Shown here: piece after piece, positions 36,823-46,442 of the stretch
Layout: every line of letters begins with the position of its first letter
Numbering within the stretch: position 1 is the stretch's first letter
Assembly (NCBI GenBank): GCA_014655195.1
Contig: BNBH01000028.1
Coordinates: forward strand, 1-64,000
DNA length: 64,000 nucleotides
Direction: 5' to 3'
Source of the DNA: Streptomyces cellulosae
Lineage (GTDB): Bacteria > Actinomycetota > Actinomycetes > Streptomycetales > Streptomycetaceae
Program-made: the position numbers and the translations under genes
The notes under the pieces: model-generated
Databases searched by the model: none
Seen by the model: the letters and a program-made list of their open reading frames with translations, nothing else
What the model was told of the DNA's origin: nothing

Positions 36823-37334
36823 CGGGTCGGCGCACGCCCTGGCCGGGCCGGCTTCACCGGTTGTCGGGTCGGTGCACGCCCTGTGCGGGGTCGGCTCCAC
36901 CGGTCGACCGATCGGCACGCCCTGTGGGGGGTCGGCTTCACCGGTCGACCGGTCGGCACGCCCTGTGGGGGGTCGGCTTCACCGGTTGACCGATTGGCAC
37001 GCCCTGTGCCAGGTCGGCACACCGGTTGACCGGTCGGCGTGTGTTCGGTGCCGGATGGGCGACACCGGTTGTCGGGTCGGCGCGCGCCCTGTGCCGGGGC
37101 GGCGTACCGGTTGTCGGGTCGGCGTGCGCCCTGTGCGGGGTCGGCTCCACCGGTCGACCGATCGGCACGCCCTGTGCCGGGGCGGTGGAACCGGTTGTCG
37201 GGTCGGTGTGCGCCCTGTGCGGGGTCGGCTTCACCGGTTGACCGAACGGCACGCCCTGTGCCGGGGCGGTGGAACCGGATGACCGGCCGGCGGCGGCCCC
37301 GCGCGGGGTCGGCGCCGCCGCTGACCGGCTAGCC
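36808..37334 (+). repeat. Minisatellite: 12 imperfect tandem units of 41-43 bp plus a partial 13th
   Basis: Units start at 36808, 36850, 36893, 36934, 36975, 37016, 37058, 37101, 37143, 37184, 37227 and 37268, with a partial unit from 37311. Each has GGCTTCACCGGTTGACC or a variant, then GGTCGGCACGCCCTGTG, then a G-rich end. Two subtypes alternate in part: about 41 bases with CGGTCGACCGATCGGCACG and 43 bases with CGGTTGTCGGGTCGGTG. The first unit contains the last four codons and stop of the P-loop gene. Some units hold the palindrome CCGGTCGACCGG, so hairpins are possible. It fills the whole spacer before the SseB-like gene. Confidence 0.95.
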
Positions 37335-37375
37335 TTTCCGGCAAGCAGTGGCATCAGGCAGACGGTGGGCGACAG

Positions 37376-38152
37376 ATGGACTTCCCGGCGGACATCCCGG
37401 ACCGGACGCACTTCCACCCGCACGGCGGGTGGCCCGGCAACGAACTGGAGGAGGCGCTCTCCGCCTCCCTCGGCGTCCCCTCGGCGGGAGCCCGCATCGT
37501 CGAGGTCCTCGGCCGCAGCTTCCTCTGGGTGCCCCTGCCCAACGGCGGCGGCCCGCACAGCGGCCCCCTCGACCTGCCCACCATGGAACTGGACGGCCAG
37601 GCCTACGTGCCGGTCTTCAGCTCCGAGGAGCAGTTCCGCCAGGTCGTCGGCTCCCACATGGGCTGCACCATCGCGCCCGCCGTGGAGTTCGCCCGCGGAC
37701 TGCCCCCGCAGGCCGGCATCGTGGTCAACCCGGGCGGCACGGTCGCCGTCCCGCTGCCGCCGCCCGCGGTGGCCGAGCTGTGCCGCGCCGGACGCTCCCC
37801 GCTGGAGGGCCCGGCGAGCGGCGGCCGCGTCCGGCTGTTCGAACCGGACTGGCAGGACGACCCGGTGGACTTCCTCGCCGCCGCCTCGCAGGAGTTCGAC
37901 GCCATCGGGGTGGTGGCGACGGCCCGCCGCTGCCTGGCCGCCATCGAGACGGCCGACCCCGTGCTGTTCGTCGGCGTGGAGCTGCTGCACTGGGAGGGCG
38001 ACCCGCGCGCGCTGCCGCTGGACGCCCTCGGCCGCGCGCTGGGCCGCAGCCCCGCCCGCTGGCCGGTCAACCTCGTCGTCCTCGACGTCGCCCAGGACCC
38101 GGTCGGCGACTGGCTGCGCGCCAAGGTCCGCCCCTTCTACCAGCGCGCCTGA
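37376..38152 (+). CDS. SseB-family protein, copy 1
   Basis: A 258-residue soluble protein with an SseB N-terminal domain (ELEEALSASLGVPSAG, SFLWVPLPNGG, TMELDGQAYVPVFSSEEQF, GLPPQAGIVVNPGG) and an SseB C-terminal domain (VDFLAAASQEFDAIGVVATARR, VGVELLHWEGD, DWLRAKVRPFYQR). SseB in E. coli is tied to enhanced serine sensitivity, and many actinobacterial relatives sit in secretion or stress loci. Function here is unknown. It is followed 60 bases later by a second SseB-like gene, so the two probably act together. A TAGCCT hexamer at 37330-37335, right at the end of the minisatellite, may be its -10 box. Confidence 0.88.
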   Translation: MDFPADIPDRTHFHPHGGWPGNELEEALSASLGVPSAGARIVEVLGRSFLWVPLPNGGGPHSGPLDLPTMELDGQAYVPVFSSEEQFRQVVGSHMGCTIAPAVEFARGLPPQAGIVVNPGGTVAVPLPPPAVAELCRAGRSPLEGPASGGRVRLFEPDWQDDPVDFLAAASQEFDAIGVVATARRCLAAIETADPVLFVGVELLHWEGDPRALPLDALGRALGRSPARWPVNLVVLDVAQDPVGDWLRAKVRPFYQRA

Positions 38153-38248
38153 CGCGCACCTTCCGCGCACTGACCGCAGACCGCCGGAGACCGTCGGCTT
38201 AAGCTAGGGGCATTGGCCGGCAGGGTGTTGTACGGAGGGGCGATACAA

Positions 38249-39031
38249 GTGAGCGCTGGCACCGCGGCGGCCGGACAGGTCGAGCACATGCTGCGCCAGG
38301 TGACGCCCGGGCGTTACGACGCCTACGAGGCCTTGCTGCGCGCCCTCGCCACTCCCTCGTCCGGCAGGGTCTGGATGCTGCTCTGGCAGGGCCAGGCCGG
38401 CTCGCCCGACGCCCAGTACGGGACCATGGAGGTCGACGGCCACGGCTACGCGCCCTGCGTGACCTCCGCCCAGGAGCTGTCCGCCAGCGGCTGGAACCGT
38501 TCGTACGAGGTGGTCGACGGGCTCGAGGTGGCCCGCGCGCTCTACCCGGACCGCTACGGCCTCTGGCTCAACCCGCACGCGCCCGGCGGCGGCGTCGGCA
38601 TCCCCTGGCTCGACCTGCGCCGCATCGCCGGCGGGCTCGACCAGCAGCCCGCCGGTCCGCTGCGCCTGTCCGAACCGGCCATCGAGATCCCGCAGTTCTA
38701 CGCCCTCCTCGCGCAGAACGCCCACCGCACCCCGGCCGTGCGCGCGCTGCGGCGCGCCTGGGTGCAGCCCGCGCTGGGCGCGCCGTACCTCGCCATCGGC
38801 CTGGACGTGTACGACACCTCGCCGCCCGCCGTGGAGTCGGTACGGCAGATGATGCGGCAGTCGCTGCCCGCCGTGCCCGACGGACTGCCCGTCTCCACGG
38901 TCGCCATGTCCGACGAGCACGACCCGGTGGCGATGTGGCTGCGCGTCAACGGGCGTCCGTTCTACGACCGTGAGGCGCACGCCCCGGCCCCCGCCGCGGG
39001 CTACGGCTATCCGCCCGCGCACCGCCTCTGA
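38249..39031 (+). CDS. SseB-family protein, copy 2
   Basis: A 260-residue SseB-like protein. It starts with EHMLRQVTPGRYDAYEALLRA and shows the same two-domain layout as the gene before it (WMLLWQGQAG, TMEVDGHGYAPCVTSAQEL, YGLWLNPHAPGGGVGIPW; then VRALRRAWVQPALG, LAIGLDVYDTSP, MWLRVNGRPFYDRE), but is clearly diverged. The GTG at 38249 is preferred because GGAGGGG lies eight bases upstream; an in-frame TTG at 38213 lacks such a site. The C-terminus ends in a short Ala/Pro/Tyr-rich tail. A hairpin terminator follows at 39047. Confidence 0.87.
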   Translation: MSAGTAAAGQVEHMLRQVTPGRYDAYEALLRALATPSSGRVWMLLWQGQAGSPDAQYGTMEVDGHGYAPCVTSAQELSASGWNRSYEVVDGLEVARALYPDRYGLWLNPHAPGGGVGIPWLDLRRIAGGLDQQPAGPLRLSEPAIEIPQFYALLAQNAHRTPAVRALRRAWVQPALGAPYLAIGLDVYDTSPPAVESVRQMMRQSLPAVPDGLPVSTVAMSDEHDPVAMWLRVNGRPFYDREAHAPAPAAGYGYPPAHRL

Positions 39032-39046
39032 CCGGTACGTCTTCCC

Positions 39047-39083
39047 GAGGCTCCCGGCGCGGCTGCCCGCCGCCGGGGGCCTC
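39047..39083 (+). terminator. Terminator after the second SseB-like gene
   Basis: Thirteen-bp stem with one G-U pair (39047-39059 with 39071-39083), 16 bases past the stop. Confidence 0.8.
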
Positions 39084-39464
39084 ACGCATGGTGACGCAGC
39101 GTCACTCATGTCCAGCATGTGGACAATGGGCGGCGCTGCGGCTCCTGTCCCGACCCGTCCCCCGCTCGGATTCCGTCAGATTCCGTCGATTGCGATCAGC
39201 AACCTCGCGCTGACCCCCTGTCACCTGCGGTTTCACCGCGCCTTCACGCCCATCCCGGGCCTCGTGGACGGCACTTGCCGGGGTGTCATTCGTGTCCGGG
39301 GTGTTAAATCATCGCGCGAAGATGCCGGAACAGTCCCGTATGTCGGCTGTTCAGATCTCAGGTAGGTATCACCGCTATCCGGACTGTTCCTGACTCACTG
39401 CGAACGTCTGTAGTGTTCGGCCGGTCAAGATGCATCCACATAGCGGACCCGGAGTGGCCCCAGT
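39084..39464 (+). other. 380-base upstream region of the oligopeptide transport operon
   Basis: No gene is supported. It contains three inverted repeats that could be operators: GTGACGC-A-GCGTCAC (39091-39105), TGTCCA-N5-TGGACA (39109-39125) and GAACAG-N13-CTGTTC (39328-39352). A promoter is suggested close to the gene. Confidence 0.55.
39389..39416 (+). promoter_or_regulatory. Probable promoter of the oligopeptide transport operon
   Basis: CCTGAC at 39389-39394 (-35) and TAGTGT at 39411-39416 (-10), spacer 16 bases, about 48 bases before the start codon. Matches the vegetative Streptomyces pattern moderately well. Confidence 0.4.
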
Positions 39465-41135
39465 ATGCGCATATTCAAGACCCGAGCCGCTCGGGCGATC
39501 ACGGCCGCGGTCGCGGTCGGCCTGATCGCCACGGGCTGCGCCAGCGAGCGGGACAGCGACAACGAGAGCGGCGGCAAGAAGGACACCTTCGTGTTCGCCG
39601 GTGCGGGCGACCCGGGATCCCTGGACCCTGCCCTCGCGAGCGACGGTGAGACCTTCCGCGTGACCCGCCAGGCGTTCGAGGCCCTCCTCGAGCACGAGTC
39701 GGGCGGCACCAAGCTGGTCGGCGGCCTCGCCGAGACCTGGTCGAGCAACGACGCCGGCACCGTCTGGACCTTCAACCTCCGCAAGGGCGTGAAGTTCCAC
39801 GACGGCGAGGCGTTCAACGCCGCCGCGGTCTGCGCCAACTACGACCACTGGTTCAACTGGAAGGGCACCTACCAGTCGAGCGCGGTCTCCTACTACTGGC
39901 AGACCATCATGGGCGGGTTCGCGAAGAACGAGGACCCGGAGACGCCCGAGGCGAACTACAAGAGCTGCACCGCGAAGGACGAGAACACCGCCGTCATCGA
40001 GGTCAAGCAGCCCTCCGCGAACCTCCCCGGCGGCTTCTCGCTGAACGCCCTCGCCATCCACTCGCCGAAGGCGATCAAGGAGTACGAGAAGCAGGAGGCG
40101 ACCGCCAAGGGCGACGCCATCACGTACCCCAAGTACAGCCAGGAGGCCGGCACGGTCGCCGGCACCGGCCCGTACAAGATCGTCAAGTGGAACAAGGGCA
40201 ACAAGGAAGTCACCCTCGAGCGCTTCGACGACTACTGGGGCGAGAAGGCCAAGATCAAGAACCTGGTCTTCCGCACGATCGACACCGAGGAGGGCCGCCG
40301 CCAGGCGCTCCAGGCCGGTGACATCGACGGCTACGACCTCGTCGCCCCGGCCGACGTCAAGACCCTCGAGGACCAGGGCTACGTCGTCCCGACCCGTGGC
40401 GTCTTCAACCTCTTCTACGTGGGCATGAGCCAGTCGGCGAACCCGGCCCTGAAGAAGAAGGAAGTCCGCCAGGCGATCGCGCAGTCGATCGACAAGGAGA
40501 ACCTGGTCAAGACCCAGCTGCCCGAGGGCGGCAAGGTGGCCGACCAGTTCATGCCGGACACGATCGCGGGCTACTCCAAGAACGTCACGAAGTACCCGTA
40601 CGACCCCGCCAAGGCCAAGCAGCTGCTGAAGAAGGCCGGCGCCCAGAACCTGACCATCGAGTTCTGCTACCCGACCGAGGTCACCCGCCCGTACATGCCT
40701 GCCCCGCAGGACCTGTTCGAGCTGATGAAGGCCGACCTCGAGAAGTCCGGCATCACGGTCAAGCCGAAGGCCATGAAGTGGGCCCCGGACTACCTGGACG
40801 CCACCGAGGCCGGCTCCTGCGCCCTGCACATGCTCGGCTGGACCGGTGACTTCAACGACGGCTACAACTTCATCGGCACCTGGTTCGCCGGGTACGACAA
40901 GCAGTGGGGCTTCAAGGACAAGAAGGTCTTCGACGCGGTGAACGCCGGCTCGAAGATGGGCAAGGCCGACGAGCGCACCGCGGCCTACGAGAAGGCCAAC
41001 GAGGTCATCATGGACTACCTGCCCGGCGTCCCGATCTCGTCGTCCCCGCCGGCCATCGCCTTCGGCAAGAACGTCAACCCGCCGAAGGTCTCGCCGCTGA
41101 CGCAGGAAGTCTTCTCCGAGGCCTCCTTCAAGTAG
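39465..41135 (+). CDS. Oligopeptide/dipeptide ABC transporter, substrate-binding lipoprotein (SBP_bac_5)
   Basis: A 556-residue lipoprotein. The signal peptide has charged residues, then AITAAVAVGLIATGC with the lipid-anchored C25. The mature part has family motifs: FVFAGAGDPGSLDPALASDG, LAETWSSNDAGTVWTFNLRKGVKFHDGEAFNAAAV's core FNLRKGVKFHDG, GTGPYKIVKW and EEGRRQALQAGDIDGYD. It captures peptides outside the membrane for the two permeases and two ATPases encoded downstream. Its codon use favours highly expressed genes (many AAG, GAC, GTC), fitting its abundance. A hairpin after the gene probably keeps it at a higher level than the rest of the operon. Confidence 0.95.
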   Translation: MRIFKTRAARAITAAVAVGLIATGCASERDSDNESGGKKDTFVFAGAGDPGSLDPALASDGETFRVTRQAFEALLEHESGGTKLVGGLAETWSSNDAGTVWTFNLRKGVKFHDGEAFNAAAVCANYDHWFNWKGTYQSSAVSYYWQTIMGGFAKNEDPETPEANYKSCTAKDENTAVIEVKQPSANLPGGFSLNALAIHSPKAIKEYEKQEATAKGDAITYPKYSQEAGTVAGTGPYKIVKWNKGNKEVTLERFDDYWGEKAKIKNLVFRTIDTEEGRRQALQAGDIDGYDLVAPADVKTLEDQGYVVPTRGVFNLFYVGMSQSANPALKKKEVRQAIAQSIDKENLVKTQLPEGGKVADQFMPDTIAGYSKNVTKYPYDPAKAKQLLKKAGAQNLTIEFCYPTEVTRPYMPAPQDLFELMKADLEKSGITVKPKAMKWAPDYLDATEAGSCALHMLGWTGDFNDGYNFIGTWFAGYDKQWGFKDKKVFDAVNAGSKMGKADERTAAYEKANEVIMDYLPGVPISSSPPAIAFGKNVNPPKVSPLTQEVFSEASFK

Positions 41136-41167
41136 GCACACCGGCAGGAAATCGATAACGGGGGGGT

Positions 41168-41200
41168 CCGCCCGGCCGTCGCAACTCGGCGGCCGGGCGG
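41168..41200 (+). terminator. Intra-operon hairpin after the binding-protein gene
   Basis: Perfect 11-bp stem (41168-41178 with 41190-41200). As in other importer operons it may be a partial terminator or an RNA stabiliser that raises binding-protein level over permeases. Confidence 0.65.
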
Positions 41201-41242
41201 GTCCGTTCATGTAAGACAACACGCAAGAAAGGGGCAAGCGGG

Positions 41243-42247
41243 GTGCTGCGTCTCGTCGTACGAAGACTGCTCCAGCTCATACCCACGCTGCTCGGCCTGT
41301 CGGTTCTGCTCTTCCTGTGGCTCGACCGGCTGCCCGGTGGACCCGCCTCAGCGATCCTGGGGGAGAGGGCCACCGAGGCCGAAGTGGCGCGCATCAACCG
41401 TGCGCTCGGGCTGGACCAGCCCATTTACGTCCAGTACTGGCGCTTCCTCAAGCGCATCTTCGAAGGCGACCTGGGAACCTCCGTCCAGACCGGTCAGCCC
41501 GTCACGGACGAGTTCTTCCTCCGGTTCCCGGCGACGGTGGAGCTGTCCCTGCTGGCCATGCTCATCGCCGTGGCGATCGGCATCCCCCTCGGTTACCTCG
41601 CCGCCCGCAAGCGCGGCGGCTGGCTCGACGTCAGCGCCGTCTCCGGCTCGCTCGTGGGCATCTGCATCCCCGTCTTCTTCCTGGGCCTGATCCTCAAGGA
41701 AGTCCTCGCCGTGAAGCTGGGCTTCTTCCCCAGCTACGGACGCCTCGACACCGGCATCAACGCCACCGAGGTCACCGGCTTCGCCGTCCTTGACGGTGTG
41801 CTCACCGGTGAGTTCGACGCCTCGTGGAACGCGATCCACCACCTGATCCTGCCTGCCGTCACCCTCGCCTCCATCCCGCTCGCGGTCATCGTGCGCATGA
41901 CCCGCGCCAGCGTGCTCGAGGTGCAGGACGAGGACTACGTGCGCACCGCCCAGGCCAAGGGCCTCAAGCGCAGCGTCGTCCGCGGCCGTCACGTGCTGCG
42001 CAACGCCCTGCTGCCCGTGATCACGTCGGTCGGTCTGCTCACCGGCTCCCTGCTCTCCGGAGCCGTCCTCACCGAGTCCGTGTTCTCCTTCAACGGCATC
42101 GGCAACTTCATCAAGACGTCGATCGACGGCCGTGACTACCCGGTGCTCGTCGGGTTCATCATGTTCATCGCGATGGTGTACGTCCTGATCAACCTGCTGG
42201 TGGACCTGGCGTACAGCATCATCGACCCGAGAGTGCGGGTGCACTGA
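41243..42247 (+). CDS. Peptide ABC transporter permease (DppB/OppB type)
   Basis: A 334-residue inner-membrane protein with six hydrophobic segments, the first near the N-terminus (LLQLIPTLLGLSVLLFLWL), and the binding-protein-dependent transport domain. The cytoplasmic EAA loop appears as YVRTAQAKGLKRSVVRGRHV, and the C-terminus has VGFIMFIAMVYVLINLLVDL and SIIDPRVR. The GTG start has AAAGGGG upstream. It partners with the permease encoded one base after its stop. Confidence 0.94.
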   Translation: MLRLVVRRLLQLIPTLLGLSVLLFLWLDRLPGGPASAILGERATEAEVARINRALGLDQPIYVQYWRFLKRIFEGDLGTSVQTGQPVTDEFFLRFPATVELSLLAMLIAVAIGIPLGYLAARKRGGWLDVSAVSGSLVGICIPVFFLGLILKEVLAVKLGFFPSYGRLDTGINATEVTGFAVLDGVLTGEFDASWNAIHHLILPAVTLASIPLAVIVRMTRASVLEVQDEDYVRTAQAKGLKRSVVRGRHVLRNALLPVITSVGLLTGSLLSGAVLTESVFSFNGIGNFIKTSIDGRDYPVLVGFIMFIAMVYVLINLLVDLAYSIIDPRVRVH

Positions 42248-42248
42248 C

Positions 42249-43208
42249 ATGGCTGTCGCCACCAAGTCCGAGAAGATCCAGCGTCTCGCGGAACTGACGG
42301 CCGTCAGCGAGACCAGCACCGGCGCCAGCCTCTGGCGGGAGGCTTTCCGCCGGCTGAAGTCCAGCAAGATGGCGATCGTCGGCGCCGTCATCATCGTCCT
42401 GTTCGTGCTCATCGCCGTCGTCGGCCCGTTCCTGGCGCCGTACTCGCCGAGCGCGCAGACCTGGCGCGGCGAGGTCTTCCCCAACCAGGGCAAGTTCGTC
42501 GGCGCCCGCGACGGCAACTGGTTCGGCCTCGACCACCTCGGCCGCGACCTGTTCTCCCGGATGCTCGTCGGCGCCCGGCAGACCCTGCTCGTCGGTATCG
42601 TCGCCACGCTGATCGGCCTGGTCGCCGGCTTCGTGATCGGCATCGTCTCCGGCGCCGCGGCCACCCTCGGCGGCGACACCGGACGGCGTATCGACTCCGT
42701 CATCATGCGTTTCATCGACATGATGCTGGCGCTGCCCTCGCTGCTGCTGGCCGTGTCCATCGCCGCCGTCATGGGTCAGTCGCTGACCACCGTGATGATC
42801 GCGGTGGGTGTGGTCCAGGTGCCGGTGTTCGCCCGTCTGCTGCGCGGCTCGATGCTGGCGCAGGGCAACGCGGACTACGTCCTCGCGGCGCAGTCCCTGG
42901 GCGTGCGCAAGCGTCGCATCGTGCTCTCGCAGATCCTGCCCAACTCGCTGAGCCCGGTGATCGTGCAGGCCACGCTCTCCCTGGCCACCGCGATCATCGA
43001 GGCCGCCGCCCTGTCCTACCTGGGCCTCGGCAACCCCGACCCGGCGATCCCCGAGTGGGGCGTCATGCTCGCCCAGGCGCAGCGCTTCTTCAGCTACGCC
43101 CCCGCGATGGCGGTCTACCCCGCCGTCGGCATCATCATCACCGCCCTCGGCTTCACCCTCCTCGGCGAGGCCATGCGGGAAGCCCTCGACCCGAAGCTGA
43201 GGGGCTGA
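42249..43208 (+). CDS. Peptide ABC transporter permease (DppC/OppC type)
   Basis: A 319-residue permease with an N-terminal cytoplasmic segment, the OppC_N membrane helix (MAIVGAVIIVLFVLIAVVG), and the transport domain: GLDHLGRDLFSRMLVGARQT, five further helices and the EAA motif ADYVLAAQSLGVRKRRIVLS. The end, PAMAVYPAVGIIITALGFTL with GEAMREALDPKLRG, is typical. Separated by a single base from the upstream permease gene and by six bases from the OppD-type ATPase gene, so it is co-transcribed. Confidence 0.94.
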   Translation: MAVATKSEKIQRLAELTAVSETSTGASLWREAFRRLKSSKMAIVGAVIIVLFVLIAVVGPFLAPYSPSAQTWRGEVFPNQGKFVGARDGNWFGLDHLGRDLFSRMLVGARQTLLVGIVATLIGLVAGFVIGIVSGAAATLGGDTGRRIDSVIMRFIDMMLALPSLLLAVSIAAVMGQSLTTVMIAVGVVQVPVFARLLRGSMLAQGNADYVLAAQSLGVRKRRIVLSQILPNSLSPVIVQATLSLATAIIEAAALSYLGLGNPDPAIPEWGVMLAQAQRFFSYAPAMAVYPAVGIIITALGFTLLGEAMREALDPKLRG

Positions 43209-43214
43209 ACCACC

Positions 43215-44212
43215 ATGTCTCTGCTCACTGTCGACGAACTGACCGTCACCTTCGGCGGCCGCGGCCGCAAGGAGTCCCGGGCGGTCGACGGCATCTCCTT
43301 CGAGGTCGACCAGGGCCAGGTCGTGGGCCTGGTCGGCGAGTCCGGCTGCGGCAAGTCCGTCACCTCCCTGGCCCTGATGGGCCTGCTGCCCGCGAAGGGT
43401 CTCACCATCGGCGGCCGTGCCGAGTTCGACGGCACGGACCTGTTCACGATGAGCCCGTCCGCCCGCCGCGACCTGCGCGGCAGCGAGATGGCGATGATCT
43501 TCCAGGACCCGCTGTCCTCGCTGAACCCGGTCGTCCCGATCGGCGTGCAGGTCACCGAGATCCTGGAGCGCCACCGTGGGATGAAGGGCGAGGCCGCCCG
43601 CAAGGAGGCCGCGCACCTGCTGGACCGGGTCGGCATCCCCGACCCCACCCGGCGGCTCAAGGAGTACCCGCACCAGCTGTCCGGCGGCATGCGCCAGCGC
43701 GCTCTGATCGCCATGGCGGTGGCCTGCGCCCCGCGTCTGCTCATCGCCGACGAGCCCACCACGGCGCTCGACGTGACGATCCAGGCGCAGATCCTGGAGC
43801 TGCTCAAGGAGCTCGTGGACCAGGAGGGCACCGCCCTGCTGATGATCACCCACGACCTCGGCGTGGTCGCCGGCCTCTGCGACCAGGTCAACGTCCTCTA
43901 CGCGGGCAAGGTCGTGGAGTCCGCCGGGCGCCGCGAGCTGTTCGCCCACCCCACCCACCCGTACGCGCACGGACTGCTGGGCTCCATCCCGCGGCTCGAC
44001 GCGCCACGGGGCGAGCCGCTCAACCCCATCCGCGGCTCGATCAACGACCGCATCGCCTGGGCCGACGGCTGCGCCTTCGCGCCCCGCTGCGACCGGTACG
44101 AGATGGGCTGCCTGACCGGCACCCCGGAGCTCGGCGAGCCCCGCGCGGCCGGTCACCAGGTGCGGTGCGTCAACCCCGTACTCGACGACGCGAAGGCCGA
44201 GGAGGTCCCCGC

Positions 44213-44216
<4 letters not shown>
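43215..44216 (+). CDS. Peptide ABC transporter ATP-binding protein, OppD/DppD type
   Basis: A 333-residue ATPase: Walker A VGESGCGKSVTSLALMG (about residue 41), Q-loop MIFQDPLSSLNPV, signature LSGGMRQR, Walker B LIADEPTTALDV, H-loop ITHDLGVV. The C-terminal oligopeptide-transporter extension contains the CAFAPRCDRYEMGC cysteines, which in related proteins bind an iron-sulfur cluster. It energises import together with the OppF-type ATPase encoded by the next gene, with which it overlaps by four bases (ATGA). Confidence 0.95.
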
Positions 44217-45670
<1,454 letters not shown>

Positions 45671-45680
45671 TCGACACCCC

Positions 45681-45723
45681 GAAAGATGCCCCCGCCTTGC
45701 TTTGCAAGGCGGGGGCATCTTTC
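45681..45723 (+). terminator. Very strong terminator of the oligopeptide operon
   Basis: Perfect 20-bp stem (45681-45700 with 45704-45723) and a three-base TTT loop, ten bases past the stop. Symmetric, so active in both directions. It ends only 11 bases before the next gene's start. Confidence 0.95.
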
Positions 45724-45734
45724 TACGCCACAAT

Positions 45735-46400
45735 GTGCAAGTGCTTCAGCAACTGTTCAGCCCGTCCGTCCTGCACACGCTCGATCTGATCGGCATCTTC
45801 GTGTTCGCCATCTCCGGCGGTCTGCTGGCCGTCCGGAAAAACTTCGACGTGTTCGGGATCGCCGTGCTGTCCGAGATCACCGCCCTCGGCGGCGGTCTCT
45901 TCCGCGACCTGATCATCGGCGCCGTCCCGCCCGCCGCCTTCACGGATCTGGGGTACTTCGTCACCCCGCTGCTGGCCACCGTCCTCGTCTTCTTCCTGCA
46001 CCCGCACGTCGAGCGCATCCAGTCCGCGGTCAACGTCTTCGACGCGGCGGGCCTCGGCCTCTTCTGCGTCGTCGGCACGACCAAGGCGTACGACTACGGG
46101 CTCGGCCTCACCGCGTCCGCCTGCCTGGGCCTGGCCACGGCGGTCGGCGGCGGTGTGCTGCGGGACGTGCTCGCCAACGAGGTGCCGTCGCTGCTGCGCT
46201 GGGACCGCGACCTGTACGCGGTGCCCGCGATCGTCGGCGCCGCCATGGTCGCCCTCTGCCTGCGCTTCGACGCGCTGAACCCGGTCACCAGCACCACCGC
46301 CGCCGTCACCACCTTCGTGCTGCGGCTGCTGGCGATGCGCTACCACTGGCGTGCGCCCCGCGCCTGGCATCGCCGTTCGACGGTCACGGAGGGGGAGTGA
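45735..46400 (+). CDS. TRIC/UPF0126 family membrane protein (putative cation channel)
   Basis: A 221-residue membrane protein with about seven hydrophobic segments in two homologous halves. Each half has the family motif: ITALGGGLFRDLIIG (first) and ATAVGGGVLRDVLANEVP (second), with the kinked-helix glycines of trimeric intracellular cation channels. Prokaryotic members conduct potassium, so a role in ion balance is inferred. The GTG at 45735 (VQVLQQLFSP) is chosen; a longer frame would start inside the terminator stem. There is no ribosome binding site between the terminator and the start, so a leaderless transcript is likely. Confidence 0.88.
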   Translation: MQVLQQLFSPSVLHTLDLIGIFVFAISGGLLAVRKNFDVFGIAVLSEITALGGGLFRDLIIGAVPPAAFTDLGYFVTPLLATVLVFFLHPHVERIQSAVNVFDAAGLGLFCVVGTTKAYDYGLGLTASACLGLATAVGGGVLRDVLANEVPSLLRWDRDLYAVPAIVGAAMVALCLRFDALNPVTSTTAAVTTFVLRLLAMRYHWRAPRAWHRRSTVTEGE

Positions 46401-46430
46401 GCAAAGCTACCGCTTAGTATTATCTTCTTG

Positions 46431-46436
46431 TACTGT
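46431..46436 (+). promoter_or_regulatory. Possible -10 box of the thioesterase gene
   Basis: TACTGT, six bases before the ATG at 46443, with no Shine-Dalgarno in the gap, suggests a leaderless message. Another candidate, TAGTAT, lies at 46415-46420. Confidence 0.35.
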
Positions 46437-46442
46437 TCATCC

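Noticed and set aside
36808..37334. CRISPR array
   Set aside because: Units are contiguous and variable, with no unique spacers and no cas genes nearby.
36938..38170. Open frames on both strands through the minisatellite, giving repetitive proteins
   Set aside because: A repeat with few stop codons stays open by chance. The frames begin or end in real genes and show no start signals. Unit lengths of 41-43 would also shift the frame between strains.
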